Source: Devosia sp. Root685 (lineage in GTDB: Bacteria > Pseudomonadota > Alphaproteobacteria > Rhizobiales > Devosiaceae). Taken from it: a DNA stretch of 64,000 bases. The position numbers and the translations under genes are program-made. The stretch spans positions 684,871 to 748,870 of the forward strand of contig NZ_LMHK01000001.1 in the NCBI RefSeq assembly GCF_001427875.1. The letters run 5' to 3'. The notes under the pieces were generated by a model. It had not been told where the DNA came from and ran no database searches. It saw only the letters and a list, made by a program, of their open reading frames with translations. Shown here one piece after another: positions 18,046 through 28,064 of the stretch (positions within the stretch are counted from its first letter, which is position 1; the number at the start of each line of letters is the position of its first letter).

Positions 18046-19176
18046 TTAGGGAGCGTCGCGCCAGTGATGCAGCACCCGCTCCGCCGCTTTCACGCGTGGG
18101 TCTTCATCGGTGCCGTTTTCCATCAACTGCCGGATCCGTGCAAAGCCCTCGAGCTGGATTGGGCCGGCAGCATCATCGAGATGGCTGCGAACGGCGGCCA
18201 CCAATATGTCGGCATCAGGCTCAAGCTGCAGAATTTCGGGCACCAGCGGCTTATCCAGCAGAATATTGGGCAGCGAGGCGTATTTGACCTTGTACCTCAC
18301 CCACAAGCGCGCCTGACCCTTGTCGGCGACATAGGTGGTCACCATGGGCACCCCGGCGAGCGCCAGTTCGAGCGTTACCGTCCCGGTGGCGGCGACGGCA
18401 ACGACAGCGCTCGCCATGGCCGCAGCCTTGCGCTCTTCGCCGGTGACGACATCGATTTTGGCCGGCCAGTCAGCGACGCGCTCTTTCACCGAGGCTTCGA
18501 GCCGGCGGGGCGTGGGCAATACGAAACCGCTGACCCGGGGATGAGAAGCAAGATTTTCAACGACCGCTCGCATCATTGGCAGGTGGCGCCGCAATTCACC
18601 GTCCCGGCTACCGGGCAAAAGCAGCATCGGTCCGCGCTCCGGAATGGCGGAGCGGAACGACAGGGCGTCGGTGGCGGGATGGCCGATATAGTGGGTCTCT
18701 GGCCCATTGGCGCCGCGCATGAACGCTGGCTCGAAAGGCAGAACGGCCATCACTTCGCGGAAGTGCGGCTTCAGGTGTTGCGCCCGCTCCGGTTTCCAGG
18801 CCCAGACCGCCGGCGCCACGCATAACAGCACCGGAATACCCGGAGCAGCCTTATAGACCTGCTTGGCGACGATGGAGGAGAAGACCTGTGCATCGACGAG
18901 GACCACCACGTCGGGCCGCGTACGGATGATGGTTTTGGCTACCTGCCGGGCACGCCATAAAAGCTTGGGAAGTCGCGGAAGCACATCGGCCCAGCCCATG
19001 ACCGACAGCTCGTTCATGTCGAAGAGCGATTTGATGCCAACGGCAGCGAGCGCGTCGCCACCGACGCCGCTGACCGTCACGGCTACCCGTTCGCGCAGCC
19101 TGCTCACCAGATCAGCGCCGATTCGATCTCCCGAAGCCTCGCCGGCCAGAACGAAAAGACGCAGTTCGGACGACAC
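18046..19176 (-). CDS. lpxB: Lipid-A-disaccharide synthase
   Basis: A GT19 glycosyltransferase at the inner membrane that joins UDP-2,3-diacylglucosamine and lipid X into the lipid A disaccharide. The 376-aa sequence has the family N-terminus LFVLAGEASGD and the VSGVGGDAL, LVDAQVF and LCVAPAVWAW segments. It starts at GTG 19176, directly after the lpxA stop (TAAGTG), so translation is coupled. Rhizobial relatives usually carry lpxI between lpxA and lpxB; it is absent here. Last gene of the rpsB-to-lpxB block, facing the gltA terminator. Confidence 0.97.
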   Translation of the reverse strand: MSSELRLFVLAGEASGDRIGADLVSRLRERVAVTVSGVGGDALAAVGIKSLFDMNELSVMGWADVLPRLPKLLWRARQVAKTIIRTRPDVVVLVDAQVFSSIVAKQVYKAAPGIPVLLCVAPAVWAWKPERAQHLKPHFREVMAVLPFEPAFMRGANGPETHYIGHPATDALSFRSAIPERGPMLLLPGSRDGELRRHLPMMRAVVENLASHPRVSGFVLPTPRRLEASVKERVADWPAKIDVVTGEERKAAAMASAVVAVAATGTVTLELALAGVPMVTTYVADKGQARLWVRYKVKYASLPNILLDKPLVPEILQLEPDADILVAAVRSHLDDAAGPIQLEGFARIRQLMENGTDEDPRVKAAERVLHHWRDAP

Positions 19177-19986
19177 TTATTCTTCTTCCGAGCCAGCGCG
19201 CGGCAGGCAAATGGGCCGGTCCTTGGCGGAGGTGATGAATGACACCACGTCCTGCACCAGGCTTGCATCCTTGAACATCACGGCTGCGTCGTCGACGCGC
19301 TCGCGCAAGGTGCCTTCGCTTGAAAAGATCATGCGATAGGCAGCACGAAGCGTATGGATGGATTCGCGCTCGAAGCCCGAACGCTTTAGGCCGACGAGAT
19401 TGAGACCGGCAAGGCGTGCCCGGTTGCCGAGAGCCATACCATAGGGAATGACATCGGCATCGATCATGCTCTGCGCACCGATAAAGGCATGCGAGCCAAT
19501 GCGCACGAACTGATGCACAGCGCACATGCCGCCAAAGCGAACATAGTCGCCAATCACGGCATGGCCGGCTACGCCAACATAGTTCGCCAGAACGACATTG
19601 TTGCCGACGTGAGCGTCATGCGCGACATGGCTGCAAGCCATCAGCAGGCAGTCATTGCCGATCTTGGTCAACATGCCGCCGCCTTCGGTACCCGGATTGA
19701 TGGTTACCGATTCGCGGATCGTGCAGCGCTCGCCAATCTCGAGGCGTGACGCCTCGCCGTGGAATTTCAAATCCTGAGGCTGGTGGCCGACGGACGCAAA
19801 GGGGAAAATCCTGGTGCCGGCGCCGACGGTGGTGTGGCCTTCGACGACAACGTGGGAGATCAACTCCACATTGTCGTGGAGGACCACATGCTCGCCCACG
19901 ATGCAGTAAGGACCAACCTTCACACCGGCCCCGAGCCGGGCACCGCTGGCGACAACAGCTGTCGGATGAACGAGGATTCCGCTCAC
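19177..19986 (-). CDS. lpxA: UDP-N-acetylglucosamine O-acyltransferase
   Basis: First committed step of lipid A synthesis: transfers a 3-hydroxyacyl chain from ACP to UDP-GlcNAc. The 269-aa protein is a left-handed beta-helix of hexapeptide repeats; the catalytic base is His123 in CSHVAHDAHVG and the C-terminal helical domain follows FERESIHTLRAAYRMIF. It starts at GTG 19986, overlapping the fabZ stop by four bases (GTGA), and abuts lpxB. The order lpxD-fabZ-lpxA-lpxB is conserved in Proteobacteria. Confidence 0.97.
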   Translation of the reverse strand: MSGILVHPTAVVASGARLGAGVKVGPYCIVGEHVVLHDNVELISHVVVEGHTTVGAGTRIFPFASVGHQPQDLKFHGEASRLEIGERCTIRESVTINPGTEGGGMLTKIGNDCLLMACSHVAHDAHVGNNVVLANYVGVAGHAVIGDYVRFGGMCAVHQFVRIGSHAFIGAQSMIDADVIPYGMALGNRARLAGLNLVGLKRSGFERESIHTLRAAYRMIFSSEGTLRERVDDAAVMFKDASLVQDVVSFITSAKDRPICLPRAGSEEE

Positions 19987-20462
19987 TCGGTCGCCTCGAC
20001 AATCATGGCAGTGAGCTCGGCTTCGGCGATCACAGCGCCGTTCACCTTGGCTTCTGCCTTGTAGCGGCCCACTGTGCGGCGCCGATGCAGCTTGGAGATG
20101 TGGTATTCGATCGTGTCGCCAGGGCCTGCCGGCTTGCGGAACCGCGCATTGTCGATGCCGAGCAACATGACGATGCTCTTGCTGGCGTTCTCGGTCGCAT
20201 CGTACTTGATGACGATGGCACCCGCCGTCTGCGCCATGCCCTCAAGGATCAGCACGCCGGGGAAGATCGGATTGTTCGGGAAATGACCCTGAAAAATCGG
20301 CTCATTGAAGGTAACATTCTTGATACCGACTGCCGACTCGTCGCCGTTGATATCAACGATACGGTCAATCATCAGCATGGGATACCGATGCGGCAGAGCC
20401 GCGAGGATATCCATGATGCTCATTGCGTCGAGTTCGGTCGCTGCGCTCACCGTTTCCGTCAT
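19983..20462 (-). CDS. fabZ: 3-hydroxyacyl-ACP dehydratase FabZ
   Basis: Dehydrates 3-hydroxyacyl-ACP in fatty acid elongation, competing with LpxA and LpxD for the same substrate, which explains its place between them. The 159-aa hotdog-fold enzyme has the active site His60 in [11 protein letters not shown] and Glu74 in [10 protein letters not shown] use ATG 20462, which overlaps the lpxD stop (ATGA); a longer frame to 20513 would lie inside lpxD. Confidence 0.97.
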   Translation of the reverse strand: MTETVSAATELDAMSIMDILAALPHRYPMLMIDRIVDINGDESAVGIKNVTFNEPIFQGHFPNNPIFPGVLILEGMAQTAGAIVIKYDATENASKSIVMLLGIDNARFRKPAGPGDTIEYHISKLHRRRTVGRYKAEAKVNGAVIAEAELTAMIVEATE

Positions 20463-21487
20463 CCCCGCTTGTCCCCCTTGGCCAATTTCCGCAATGTGGC
20501 GAGTTCCCGCCAAAAATCCTTAAGCTCCTGTGCCGGCGCACCGCCAAGTTTGGAGCCGGCCGGCCAGTCCTTGGTCACTGCGGCGCGGCCGAAAATAGTC
20601 GTCCCTGCGCCGATACGCAAATGGCCGGAGGTACCCACGCCGCCGCCCATCAGGACGCTGTCTTCCACAATCGTAGAGCCGGAGAGACCGCTCTGAGCCG
20701 CGATCAGACAATTGCGGCCAATGCGGCAATTGTGCCCAATCTGTACCTGATTATCGACCTTCGTGCCTTCACCGATAACGGTGTCGCCGAGAGCACCGCG
20801 ATCTACGGTGCTGTTTGCGCCGATCTCGACGCGATCCTGGATAATGACGCGGCCCAATTGAGGAATCTTGCGATTGGTCTGGCCATGATCGAGCCATCCG
20901 AAGCCCTCAGTGCCGATCCGGACACCGGAGTGGAGGACGACGTCATTGCCCAGATGCGCACAATCCACAGTGCAATTTGCAGCAATGATACTGTTGCGAC
21001 CGATGGTTACGCCGGGGCCGATAACCGTATTGGCCCCGATGATCGTGCCGCGCCCGATTTCGACGCCATTGCCGATAACGACGTTCGAACCAATGGTAAC
21101 GTCACGTTCGAATATTGGCGCCCCGAGGTCTTCCCGGCCACCCGCAATGGCGGACCTGGTGCTATCCGGATAAAGGCGGTCCAGAATTTCGGTGAATAGA
21201 TTGTGTGCCCGCGGCGCGACTATGGCCACGGCGCCCGCCGGGACGCTGTCCCGCAATGACGGATGCACAATTACAAAGCCCGCTGCCGTTCGGCGCAATT
21301 CATCGACATATGAAATATGCGCGGCAAGAGCGAGATCGCCGGAACCGGCGAGTTCGAGCTCGGAAACGCCACCGATGATGCGGTCAGCCCCTGCAAGCCC
21401 TGCGGCCAGGTCGGCATGTCCGAGTTCGGTCAGCAGCGCGCCAACAGCAATCGGTCCGGCAAAGCGGTGAAATCGAGTATCGACCAT
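20459..21487 (-). CDS. lpxD: UDP-3-O-acylglucosamine N-acyltransferase
   Basis: Adds the second, N-linked acyl chain in lipid A synthesis. The 342-aa protein has an N-terminal uridine-binding domain followed by left-handed beta-helix hexapeptide repeats and the catalytic His in [12 protein letters not shown]. The ATG at 21487 lies 70 bases beyond the bamA stop, with a terminator-like hairpin in between, so some of its transcription may start after bamA. Confidence 0.97.
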   Translation of the reverse strand: MVDTRFHRFAGPIAVGALLTELGHADLAAGLAGADRIIGGVSELELAGSGDLALAAHISYVDELRRTAAGFVIVHPSLRDSVPAGAVAIVAPRAHNLFTEILDRLYPDSTRSAIAGGREDLGAPIFERDVTIGSNVVIGNGVEIGRGTIIGANTVIGPGVTIGRNSIIAANCTVDCAHLGNDVVLHSGVRIGTEGFGWLDHGQTNRKIPQLGRVIIQDRVEIGANSTVDRGALGDTVIGEGTKVDNQVQIGHNCRIGRNCLIAAQSGLSGSTIVEDSVLMGGGVGTSGHLRIGAGTTIFGRAAVTKDWPAGSKLGGAPAQELKDFWRELATLRKLAKGDKRG

Positions 21488-21496
21488 GAGATCACT

Positions 21497-21532
21497 TCAA
21501 AAGAAAAGCCGCGGAGCTACCGCCCCGCGGCT
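21497..21532 (-). terminator. Intrinsic terminator or attenuator between bamA and lpxD
   Basis: On the minus strand AGCCGCGG pairs with CCGCGGCT (8 bp, arms at 21525-21532 and 21507-21514) around a ten-base loop and is followed by TTTTCTTTT. It ends about ten bases before the lpxD start codon, so it probably sets the ratio of bamA to lpx transcripts. Confidence 0.7.
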
Positions 21533-21557
21533 GATGACTTCTTTCACGTTGCCCGTA

Positions 21558-23678
21558 TTAGAGCAAGGTCTGAAGCGTGATCTGGAAGACCTGAGTGCGG
21601 TCCGCCGTCGATTTGTTGAGCACGTGCGAGACGTCGCCGCGCAGAGGGCCGAACGGCGAGTCCCAGATAAGGGACGCACCGATGGAGGTCCGCAACGGCG
21701 TATCCTGGCTTGCAGGATCGAGCGCGCTCGTGCCGGTACCAGGCAGGCCATCAATCCAGGCAGCATCGGCCCAGAGAGCACCGCTGAGACCATAGCTTTC
21801 CGGAAGAGCCGGGATCGGGAACTCGATCTCGGCCGACACGGCTGCGTACATGGTGGCGCCCAGGAATTCGCCATTCTGCAGACGCGGACCCACGCCGCGA
21901 CCTTCGAAACCACGAATAATGGTAGCGCCCGGCATGAAGGCTTCGACAGCGTGCACAGAGCCGCCATCGAGGCTGTTGACCACGCCGGCCTGACCACGAA
22001 CACTGGCAACGATACCGCTATCGTCAAGCACCGGCATGAAATAACGGCCGCGCGCTTCGGTCTTCAGCAGATTGTGGTCCCAGCCGATATACTGCTGGGT
22101 GAAGGTTGCGTAGAGACCCTCAGTCGGCGACTTGAGATCGTCGAGGCCGTTCCAGGCCAAGGTGTAGCCGATAAAGGCCTTGTTGAATTCCTGACCGTCA
22201 TTGACCAGAGCCGACTTGTACTGCGGATTATCTTTCACATCCGAGATAGTCTTGCGCTCATAACCGCCGAAGAACGAGGCATTGAGTGCACTGGTGATCG
22301 GCACGCCGAAGCGGAGCTGGCCGCCCGTCGACTGCGAACCGTAGAAGCTCGACGTCGTTTCGTCCGAAATACGGTGATAGGCATCAACGCCGGCCGACAC
22401 CTTGAGCCCCATGAAACGCGGCTCGGTGAAGGAGAAGTCGAAGGTACGGCCCGACTGCGACGCGCCGATGGCGGCGCGCAGGTACTGGCCACGACCAAGG
22501 AAGTTGCGCTCGGTCAGCGAGACTTCACCCAGGATACCATCGCTGGTCGAATAGCCGGCGCTGGCGCCGTATTCACCCGTCGAGGTTTCGGTCACGTTGA
22601 TGTTGAGGACAACCTTGTCCGGCGAGGAACCGGGGGCCGTCGTCACTTCGACGTTGGAGAAGAAGCCAAGATCCTGGATGGCCTGACGGCCACGGACAAC
22701 CATGGAGCGGTTGAACGGATCGCCTTCACCAAAGGCCAGTTCGCGACGAACCACGAAGTCGCGGGTCTTGGTATTGCCGGTGATGTTGATGCGCTCGACA
22801 TAGATGCGCGCGCCTTCATCGACCAGATAGGTCACGTTGAAGGTGCCCGTAGCGACATCGCGATCGAGGCGAGCACGAACGTCTGCGAAGGAATAACCCT
22901 GAGTCGTGGCCTCGTAAGCCATGTTCTCGATGGTCTTCTGCAGGTTCGAAACGGAGTACTGGGCGCCCTTGCCGGTCTGGACGGTCGAGCGCAGCACATC
23001 GGTATTGAGACCATTGATGCTGGTTTCGATACCAACATTACCAAACTGGTAGCGCTGGCCTTCGTTGACCGTGAAATTGACGAAGTACGCGTTGCGCGCA
23101 GCATCATACTCGGCAACCGAGGTCACCTGCGCATCGGGATAACCGCGGTTCGCATAGTAGAGGCGCAGACGCTCACGATCGACCGCCAGCTTCCGCTCGT
23201 CATAGGTATCGTCGCGGAGGAGCCAGCTCAGGAGGCCAGTCTCCTTGGTCAGCATGGCACCCTTGAGGTTGCCGCCGCTGATCGCGTTATTGCCGGTGAA
23301 GTTGATCGCTGCGATGCCCGCACGCTCACCTTCATTGACCTGGAAAACCACGCGGACACGGCCATCGGCGGTCGGCTCGGTGCGCGACGTAACCGTCACG
23401 CCAAGGAAGCCGTCGCGATCATAGGCCTGACGGATGCTTTCAACGTCAGAAGCAACGCGCTGATTTGTGTAGATGCCGGAGGCAGAGACATCGACCATCG
23501 CCAACAGCTGAGCATCGGAGAAGCGCCGGTTACCCTCGAACAGAACCGAGCCAACCAACTGCTCCTGAGCCTGCGCAGCGACGACGCCCAGCACGGGGAT
23601 CCCGGCACCGACCATTGGGCTCGCACCCATAATCGCGATCACCGAGACAGCGCCACGCAACAGCTTGGGGTTAATCAT
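21558..23678 (-). CDS. bamA: Outer membrane protein assembly factor BamA
   Basis: Central component of the BAM complex, which inserts beta-barrel proteins into the outer membrane. In 706 aa: an N-terminal signal peptide (to about 38, VVAAQAQ), POTRA repeats (about 40-360, starting with VGSVLFEGNRRFSDAQL) and a 16-stranded barrel (about 365-706) with the IRGFEGRGVGPR lid-lock motif near 588. The chain ends in FQITLQTLL, without the terminal aromatic residue usual in outer-membrane beta-signals. It lies 182 bases downstream of rseP and is followed by a terminator-like hairpin. No skp gene follows, unlike in enteric bacteria. Confidence 0.96.
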   Translation of the reverse strand: MINPKLLRGAVSVIAIMGASPMVGAGIPVLGVVAAQAQEQLVGSVLFEGNRRFSDAQLLAMVDVSASGIYTNQRVASDVESIRQAYDRDGFLGVTVTSRTEPTADGRVRVVFQVNEGERAGIAAINFTGNNAISGGNLKGAMLTKETGLLSWLLRDDTYDERKLAVDRERLRLYYANRGYPDAQVTSVAEYDAARNAYFVNFTVNEGQRYQFGNVGIETSINGLNTDVLRSTVQTGKGAQYSVSNLQKTIENMAYEATTQGYSFADVRARLDRDVATGTFNVTYLVDEGARIYVERINITGNTKTRDFVVRRELAFGEGDPFNRSMVVRGRQAIQDLGFFSNVEVTTAPGSSPDKVVLNINVTETSTGEYGASAGYSTSDGILGEVSLTERNFLGRGQYLRAAIGASQSGRTFDFSFTEPRFMGLKVSAGVDAYHRISDETTSSFYGSQSTGGQLRFGVPITSALNASFFGGYERKTISDVKDNPQYKSALVNDGQEFNKAFIGYTLAWNGLDDLKSPTEGLYATFTQQYIGWDHNLLKTEARGRYFMPVLDDSGIVASVRGQAGVVNSLDGGSVHAVEAFMPGATIIRGFEGRGVGPRLQNGEFLGATMYAAVSAEIEFPIPALPESYGLSGALWADAAWIDGLPGTGTSALDPASQDTPLRTSIGASLIWDSPFGPLRGDVSHVLNKSTADRTQVFQITLQTLL

Positions 23679-23859
23679 ATTGTTATTGCCTTCTGCGACC
23701 TGCCCGGAGAATCGTCATACGCCGCTCCCCCAAGCTAACTCCATTGGAGTGTTTTACTGTTTTTTTAACCACGGACAAGCGGTAAGCCCGGACGCAGTTA
23801 GCAATTCATTGGCACGCGTGTATTCGTGCAACACCTTGCGAACCAAGGTTAACCAAGGT

Positions 23860-25002
23860 TTAGCGCAAGATGCCAAAATGGTCGAAAACCGTGTCGTTGA
23901 ACAGGGTAAAAACCATCAGCCCCAGCACCAGCGCAAAGCCGAAGCGAAATCCGATCTCCTGAACACGCATGCTCAGGGGTCGTCCGCGAACGGCTTCGAT
24001 CAGATAGTACATGAGATGGCCGCCGTCGAGCATGGGAACGGGTAAAAGATTGAATATCCCAATGTTCAGAGACAGAAGCGCCATCAGGTTTATGAGCGCG
24101 ATGACGCCCAGCGTCGCCACTTCCCCCGAAACCTTGGCAACTTTCACCGGCCCGCTCAGCTGTTGAACATCCCCTTTGCCGACGAAAAAATCGCCCAGGA
24201 ACGCGCCAGTGCGCTGCACGATGAAGCGGATTTCCTCCACCGTCATGCCTATGGCCTCGACCGGACCCGGCCTATAGAGCTCGACATCGGCCTCTTCGAT
24301 ATCGCGGCTCACGCCGATCCGACCGATGCGCTGGTCATTGCCGAAGCGATCCTGAATCACCACGGGTTCCGGCACCAGGCTGAGGGTCTGATTCCCCGCA
24401 TTGCGTTCGATTTCGATTACGACTTCGCGGGCAGGACTGGTCGCCACGTAGCGCTGAAAGTCCTCAAAGCCGCGCACCACATAGCCGTCCACCGACAGAA
24501 CTTTGTCGCCAGGCTCGAAGCCGGCCGCCTCTGCAACCGATCCGGCAATGACCTCGCCGATGACGGCGGGAACGGTCTGGCGCCCGTAGCCGAGCAGCAG
24601 CGCATATAGAATCAGGAACGTCAAAAGCACGTTGGCGATCGGGCCGGCCGCGACGATGGCAATGCGCTGCCAGACGGATTTATGGACGAATAGCCGGGGC
24701 GCCAGTTCCGGATCACGAAGTTCCGGCGCATCGGGGTCAGGAATGCTCGATGCGTTCATATCCCCAGCGAAGCGGACATAACCCCCGAGGGGAATCGCCG
24801 AAATCTTCCAGCGCGTGCCGTGGCGGTCGTTCCAGCCAATGAGTTCGCGGCCAAAGCCGACGGAAAAGGCCTGAATGGCGACCCCGTTCCAACGGGCAAC
24901 AAGATAGTGTCCCATCTCGTGGACAAAGACGATGACCGTCAGTACCGCCAGAAACGGAACGGCGTAGGACAGGAGCCAGTACACAAAATCAAACATCGTC
25001 AT
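23860..25002 (-). CDS. rseP: RseP-type site-2 membrane metalloprotease
   Basis: An intramembrane zinc protease that cuts transmembrane regulators such as anti-sigma factors and leftover signal peptides. The 380-aa protein has the zinc motif His28-Glu29-xx-His32 (VHEMGHYLVARW) in the first TM helix, a single PDZ domain (about 120-200, GDKVLSVDGYVV) and the third ligand region LLPVPMLDGGHL near the C-terminal helices. It has one PDZ domain where E. coli RseP has two. ATG 25002 is used; a second ATG six bases in is possible. The place between cdsA and bamA is conserved; dxr, often found beside cdsA, is not here. Confidence 0.95.
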   Translation of the reverse strand: MTMFDFVYWLLSYAVPFLAVLTVIVFVHEMGHYLVARWNGVAIQAFSVGFGRELIGWNDRHGTRWKISAIPLGGYVRFAGDMNASSIPDPDAPELRDPELAPRLFVHKSVWQRIAIVAAGPIANVLLTFLILYALLLGYGRQTVPAVIGEVIAGSVAEAAGFEPGDKVLSVDGYVVRGFEDFQRYVATSPAREVVIEIERNAGNQTLSLVPEPVVIQDRFGNDQRIGRIGVSRDIEEADVELYRPGPVEAIGMTVEEIRFIVQRTGAFLGDFFVGKGDVQQLSGPVKVAKVSGEVATLGVIALINLMALLSLNIGIFNLLPVPMLDGGHLMYYLIEAVRGRPLSMRVQEIGFRFGFALVLGLMVFTLFNDTVFDHFGILR

Positions 25003-25038
25003 TCCGGGAGTGAGGCAGACGCATTGTCTGGTCGGTGA

Positions 25039-25899
25039 TCACCAATAGAGCAGTCCCTCGGCCACCGAGCCAATGCCGCCGTGCAATGCACCAATGATCA
25101 AGACCAGAATGATGCCGAATGTGAGGCTATCGAGCCGATCCATCAAGCCGCCATGGCCGGGGATAATGTCGCCGCTATCCTTGATCCGGAAATGCCGCTT
25201 CACCGCGCTCTCGCAGAGATCGCCAAGTTGACCAAGGATACTGATCGACAAGGAGATCAGGAGGCCTATCCACCATGGAGAATCGGTCAGGACGATCCAG
25301 ACCAGCAGGCCCGCGCCCGAACCAAGGGCCAGGCCCCCGAGGGCACCGGACCAGGTCTTTGAGGGGGAAATGCCGGGAGCCAGCTTTTCGCCGCCAATCT
25401 GGCGGCCGGTAAAAAAGGCGGCGGAATCAGTCATCCAGACGACAGTGCCGAGGAAAATGCCGGCCCAAATGCCAGCGATCCCCTCGCCTCGCATCAGCAC
25501 TGCGGACAGAATCAGCAGACCGAACAACATCAGGCCGGCGGCGCGCCAGACGAACAATTCGCGTCCCATGAAAGCGGCAACGACGCAAGCGAGCGCGATT
25601 GTTCCGATCAGCCCCCAAATGCCCAGCAAAGGAAAGACCAGGCCGGAGAGGGCGACCAGACCGATCAGTGCCATGCCTGGAACCGTCAGAGGCGCGCGGA
25701 AAACCATGGTTTCCCATTCACGATAGGCGCCGGCATAGACCGCCCCCACCACGCCCGAGAAGAAATAGCTGCCGAGATAAAGTGCCGTCGCCGTAACGGC
25801 GATCAGTACCATGGCCGACGCGAAACGTGGGCCGACATCGGCCCAATTGCGACGTTGGGATTCAGGAGGCTTGGGTGAAGGTGCGCCTGGCTCCGTCAA
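25039..25899 (-). CDS. cdsA: Phosphatidate cytidylyltransferase
   Basis: Makes CDP-diacylglycerol from phosphatidic acid and CTP for all phospholipids. A 286-aa membrane enzyme with about seven TM helices; the CDP-DG synthase signature runs from SAVKRHFRIKDSGD through PGHGGLMDRLDS near the C-terminus (about 230-255). It starts at TTG 25899, which overlaps the uppS stop by four bases (TTGA); no ATG fits. The gap to rseP is 36 bases. Confidence 0.96.
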   Translation of the reverse strand: MTEPGAPSPKPPESQRRNWADVGPRFASAMVLIAVTATALYLGSYFFSGVVGAVYAGAYREWETMVFRAPLTVPGMALIGLVALSGLVFPLLGIWGLIGTIALACVVAAFMGRELFVWRAAGLMLFGLLILSAVLMRGEGIAGIWAGIFLGTVVWMTDSAAFFTGRQIGGEKLAPGISPSKTWSGALGGLALGSGAGLLVWIVLTDSPWWIGLLISLSISILGQLGDLCESAVKRHFRIKDSGDIIPGHGGLMDRLDSLTFGIILVLIIGALHGGIGSVAEGLLYW

Positions 25900-26657
25900 C
25901 TCCCGGTCGCCCCCAGACCACCATAACGCCGATCGCGCAGCGAGTAAGCCTCGAGAACGCGCAGGAAACTGGCCTCGTCAAAATCCGGCCAATTTTCGGG
26001 GACGAAGACCAGTTCGGCATAGGCTGATTGCCAGAGCAGGAAATTGGAAAGGCGCTGTTCGCCGCTCGTGCGGATGATGATGTCGGGATCCGGCAAATCC
26101 ACGGTATAGAGCGCCCGGGAAATTGCCGCCTCGTCGATATCGGCTGGATCAATGCGACCTTCGGCTGCATCCTTTGCCAGGCGCCGCACGGCGTCGGCAA
26201 TTTCGGCACGGCCGCCATAGTTGAAGGCGACGACGAGGACGAGGCCGGTATTGGATGCCGTCTTGGTTTCAACGTCCTCGATGAGACGAACGAGGGACGG
26301 CTCCAGTCCGACCCGGGCGCCGATGATGCGGATACGGACATTATTGCGCATGAGCCGCTGCAAATCGGAGGCAACAAAACGCCGCAACAATCCAAAAATG
26401 AACGAGACCTCTTCGGCCGGGCGCGTCCAGTTTTCGGATGAAAAGCTGAAGACCGTCAGATAGCCGACGCCGTGCTTGATGCAGGACTGCACGAGGTTAC
26501 GGAGCGCATGCACGCCCTCGACGTGGCCCTCCGTGCGACGCTTGCCCCGGGCTTTCGCCCAACGGCCATTGCCATCCATGATCACGCCCAGGTGAACCGG
26601 AATGCGCAGGCCCGAACCAAGGTCCGGGCTCATTTTTGCGGCGGTCTCGCTTGCCAT
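25896..26657 (-). CDS. uppS: Isoprenyl transferase (undecaprenyl diphosphate synthase)
   Basis: Builds the C55 lipid carrier of peptidoglycan and O-antigen by cis-addition of isopentenyl units. The 253-aa enzyme shows the catalytic Asp28 in IMDGNGRWA, SFSSENW and the C-terminal RTSGEQRLSNFLLWQ block. ATG 26657 has GGGAGGGG upstream; the frame open to 26798 would overlap frr. It overlaps the cdsA start by four bases. Confidence 0.97.
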   Translation of the reverse strand: MASETAAKMSPDLGSGLRIPVHLGVIMDGNGRWAKARGKRRTEGHVEGVHALRNLVQSCIKHGVGYLTVFSFSSENWTRPAEEVSFIFGLLRRFVASDLQRLMRNNVRIRIIGARVGLEPSLVRLIEDVETKTASNTGLVLVVAFNYGGRAEIADAVRRLAKDAAEGRIDPADIDEAAISRALYTVDLPDPDIIIRTSGEQRLSNFLLWQSAYAELVFVPENWPDFDEASFLRVLEAYSLRDRRYGGLGATGS

Positions 26658-26691
26658 CAACGCCCCTCCCGGCGGCGTTCCATGCCGGTCC

Positions 26692-27246
26692 TTAGACCTG
26701 CATGATTTCCTGTTCCTTGGCCGCCACGATCGCGTCGATCTCCTTGACGGCGTCATCGGTCGCCTTCTGCACGAGCTCAGTCTGCTTCTTGGCGTCATCC
26801 TGGCTCATGTCGCCGTCCTTCTCCGCCTTTTTCAAGGCGTCCATGCCATCGCGACGAATATGGCGCACGGCGACGCGGGCCGCCTCGGCATAGGTATGAG
26901 CGACCTTGGAAAGCTCCTTGCGGCGCTGCTCGTTGAGCTCGGGCAGAGGAACGCGGATGACCTGACCCTCGCCCATCGGATTGAGGCCCAGCCCGCTATC
27001 GCGAATGGCCTTTTCCACAGCGTTTGCCAAACCGCGGTCCCAGACCTGGACGGAGAGCATCCGCGGCTCGGGAACGGTCACAGTGGCGAGCTGGCTGAGC
27101 GGCGTGCGCGAACCGTAAGCCTCCACAGTCACGGGCTCGAGCAAGCTAGCACTGGCGCGGCCGGTGCGCAGACCAACCAGTTCGTCCTTGAGCGAGCCGA
27201 TCGACTTCTGCATGCGGTTCTTGATGTCGGTGAGATCATAGGCCAT
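26692..27246 (-). CDS. frr: Ribosome recycling factor
   Basis: Together with EF-G it splits post-termination ribosomes. The 184-aa sequence has the three-helix-bundle domain ([25 protein letters not shown], conserved Arg) and the small beta domain ([19 protein letters not shown]), and ends [20 protein letters not shown] 27246 follows GGAAGGACC. It lies between pyrH and uppS as in most Proteobacteria. Confidence 0.98.
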   Translation of the reverse strand: MAYDLTDIKNRMQKSIGSLKDELVGLRTGRASASLLEPVTVEAYGSRTPLSQLATVTVPEPRMLSVQVWDRGLANAVEKAIRDSGLGLNPMGEGQVIRVPLPELNEQRRKELSKVAHTYAEAARVAVRHIRRDGMDALKKAEKDGDMSQDDAKKQTELVQKATDDAVKEIDAIVAAKEQEIMQV

Positions 27247-27344
27247 TGCCGAGGTCCTTCCAGTCACTTGGCGCTGCCAGCGTGGGGCGCGCTTCTCTAT
27301 TAAACTCGCACCGGAAAGGTGCAATGGGCGAAAACCGCCCTGCC

Positions 27345-28064
27345 CTAAGCCGGATCGCCAACGCGTGTAGACAGGCCCTTGCCTTCCAGAATGCCGGAAA
27401 GGCCAGCGGCCTCGTCGAGCGCGTATACAATAATGGGCATGTGGCTGTCGCGAGCAAGGGCGAATGCAGCGGTATCCATCACCTTCAGATTGCGGGCGAT
27501 GACTTCATCATAGCCGATCTGCGAATAGCGGACGGCATCGGGGTTCTTCTTCGGGTCGTCGGAATAGACGCCATCGACCTTGGTGCCCTTGAGCACGACG
27601 TCGCATTCGAGCTCGATGGCGCGCAAGGTGGCCGCGGTATCGGTGGTGAAGAACGGATTACCGGTGCCGCCGCCGAGGACGACGACGAAGCCTTCTTCGA
27701 GCGCCTGCTTGGCATCGCGCGCGGTAAAAGTATCGGCCACGGACGGCATGGTCGCGGCGCTGAAGGGCTTGGACTTTACGCCCTGGCGGGTAATGGCGTT
27801 GGAGAGGGCGAGAGCATTGATCATTGTGCCCAGCATGCCCATCAGATCGGCAGTGACGCGATCGGTGCCGTCGGCAGCGCCGGCCATGCCGCGGAAGATG
27901 TTGCCACCACCAACGACGATGGCAACCTGAATGCCGGAGCGCGCGGTGTCGGCGATCTGCTTGGCCACGGCCTGAAGAAAGGGCGGCTCGATGCCGAAGG
28001 AATTATCTCCCGCCAGCGCCTCGCCCGACACTTTGAGCAGGATGCGCTTGTAGCTCGACGCCAT
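27345..28064 (-). CDS. pyrH: Uridylate kinase
   Basis: Phosphorylates UMP to UDP; the bacterial hexameric amino-acid-kinase-fold enzyme. The 239-aa sequence starts [13 protein letters not shown] and shows [28 protein letters not shown] and [16 protein letters not shown], all standard for PyrH. It lies 98 bases upstream of frr and 174 bases downstream of tsf. Confidence 0.98.
   Translation of the reverse strand: MASSYKRILLKVSGEALAGDNSFGIEPPFLQAVAKQIADTARSGIQVAIVVGGGNIFRGMAGAADGTDRVTADLMGMLGTMINALALSNAITRQGVKSKPFSAATMPSVADTFTARDAKQALEEGFVVVLGGGTGNPFFTTDTAATLRAIELECDVVLKGTKVDGVYSDDPKKNPDAVRYSQIGYDEVIARNLKVMDTAAFALARDSHMPIIVYALDEAAGLSGILEGKGLSTRVGDPA

Noticed and set aside
21486..23738. 750-codon plus-strand open frame
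   Set aside because: Antisense shadow of bamA; no ribosome binding site and no domain.
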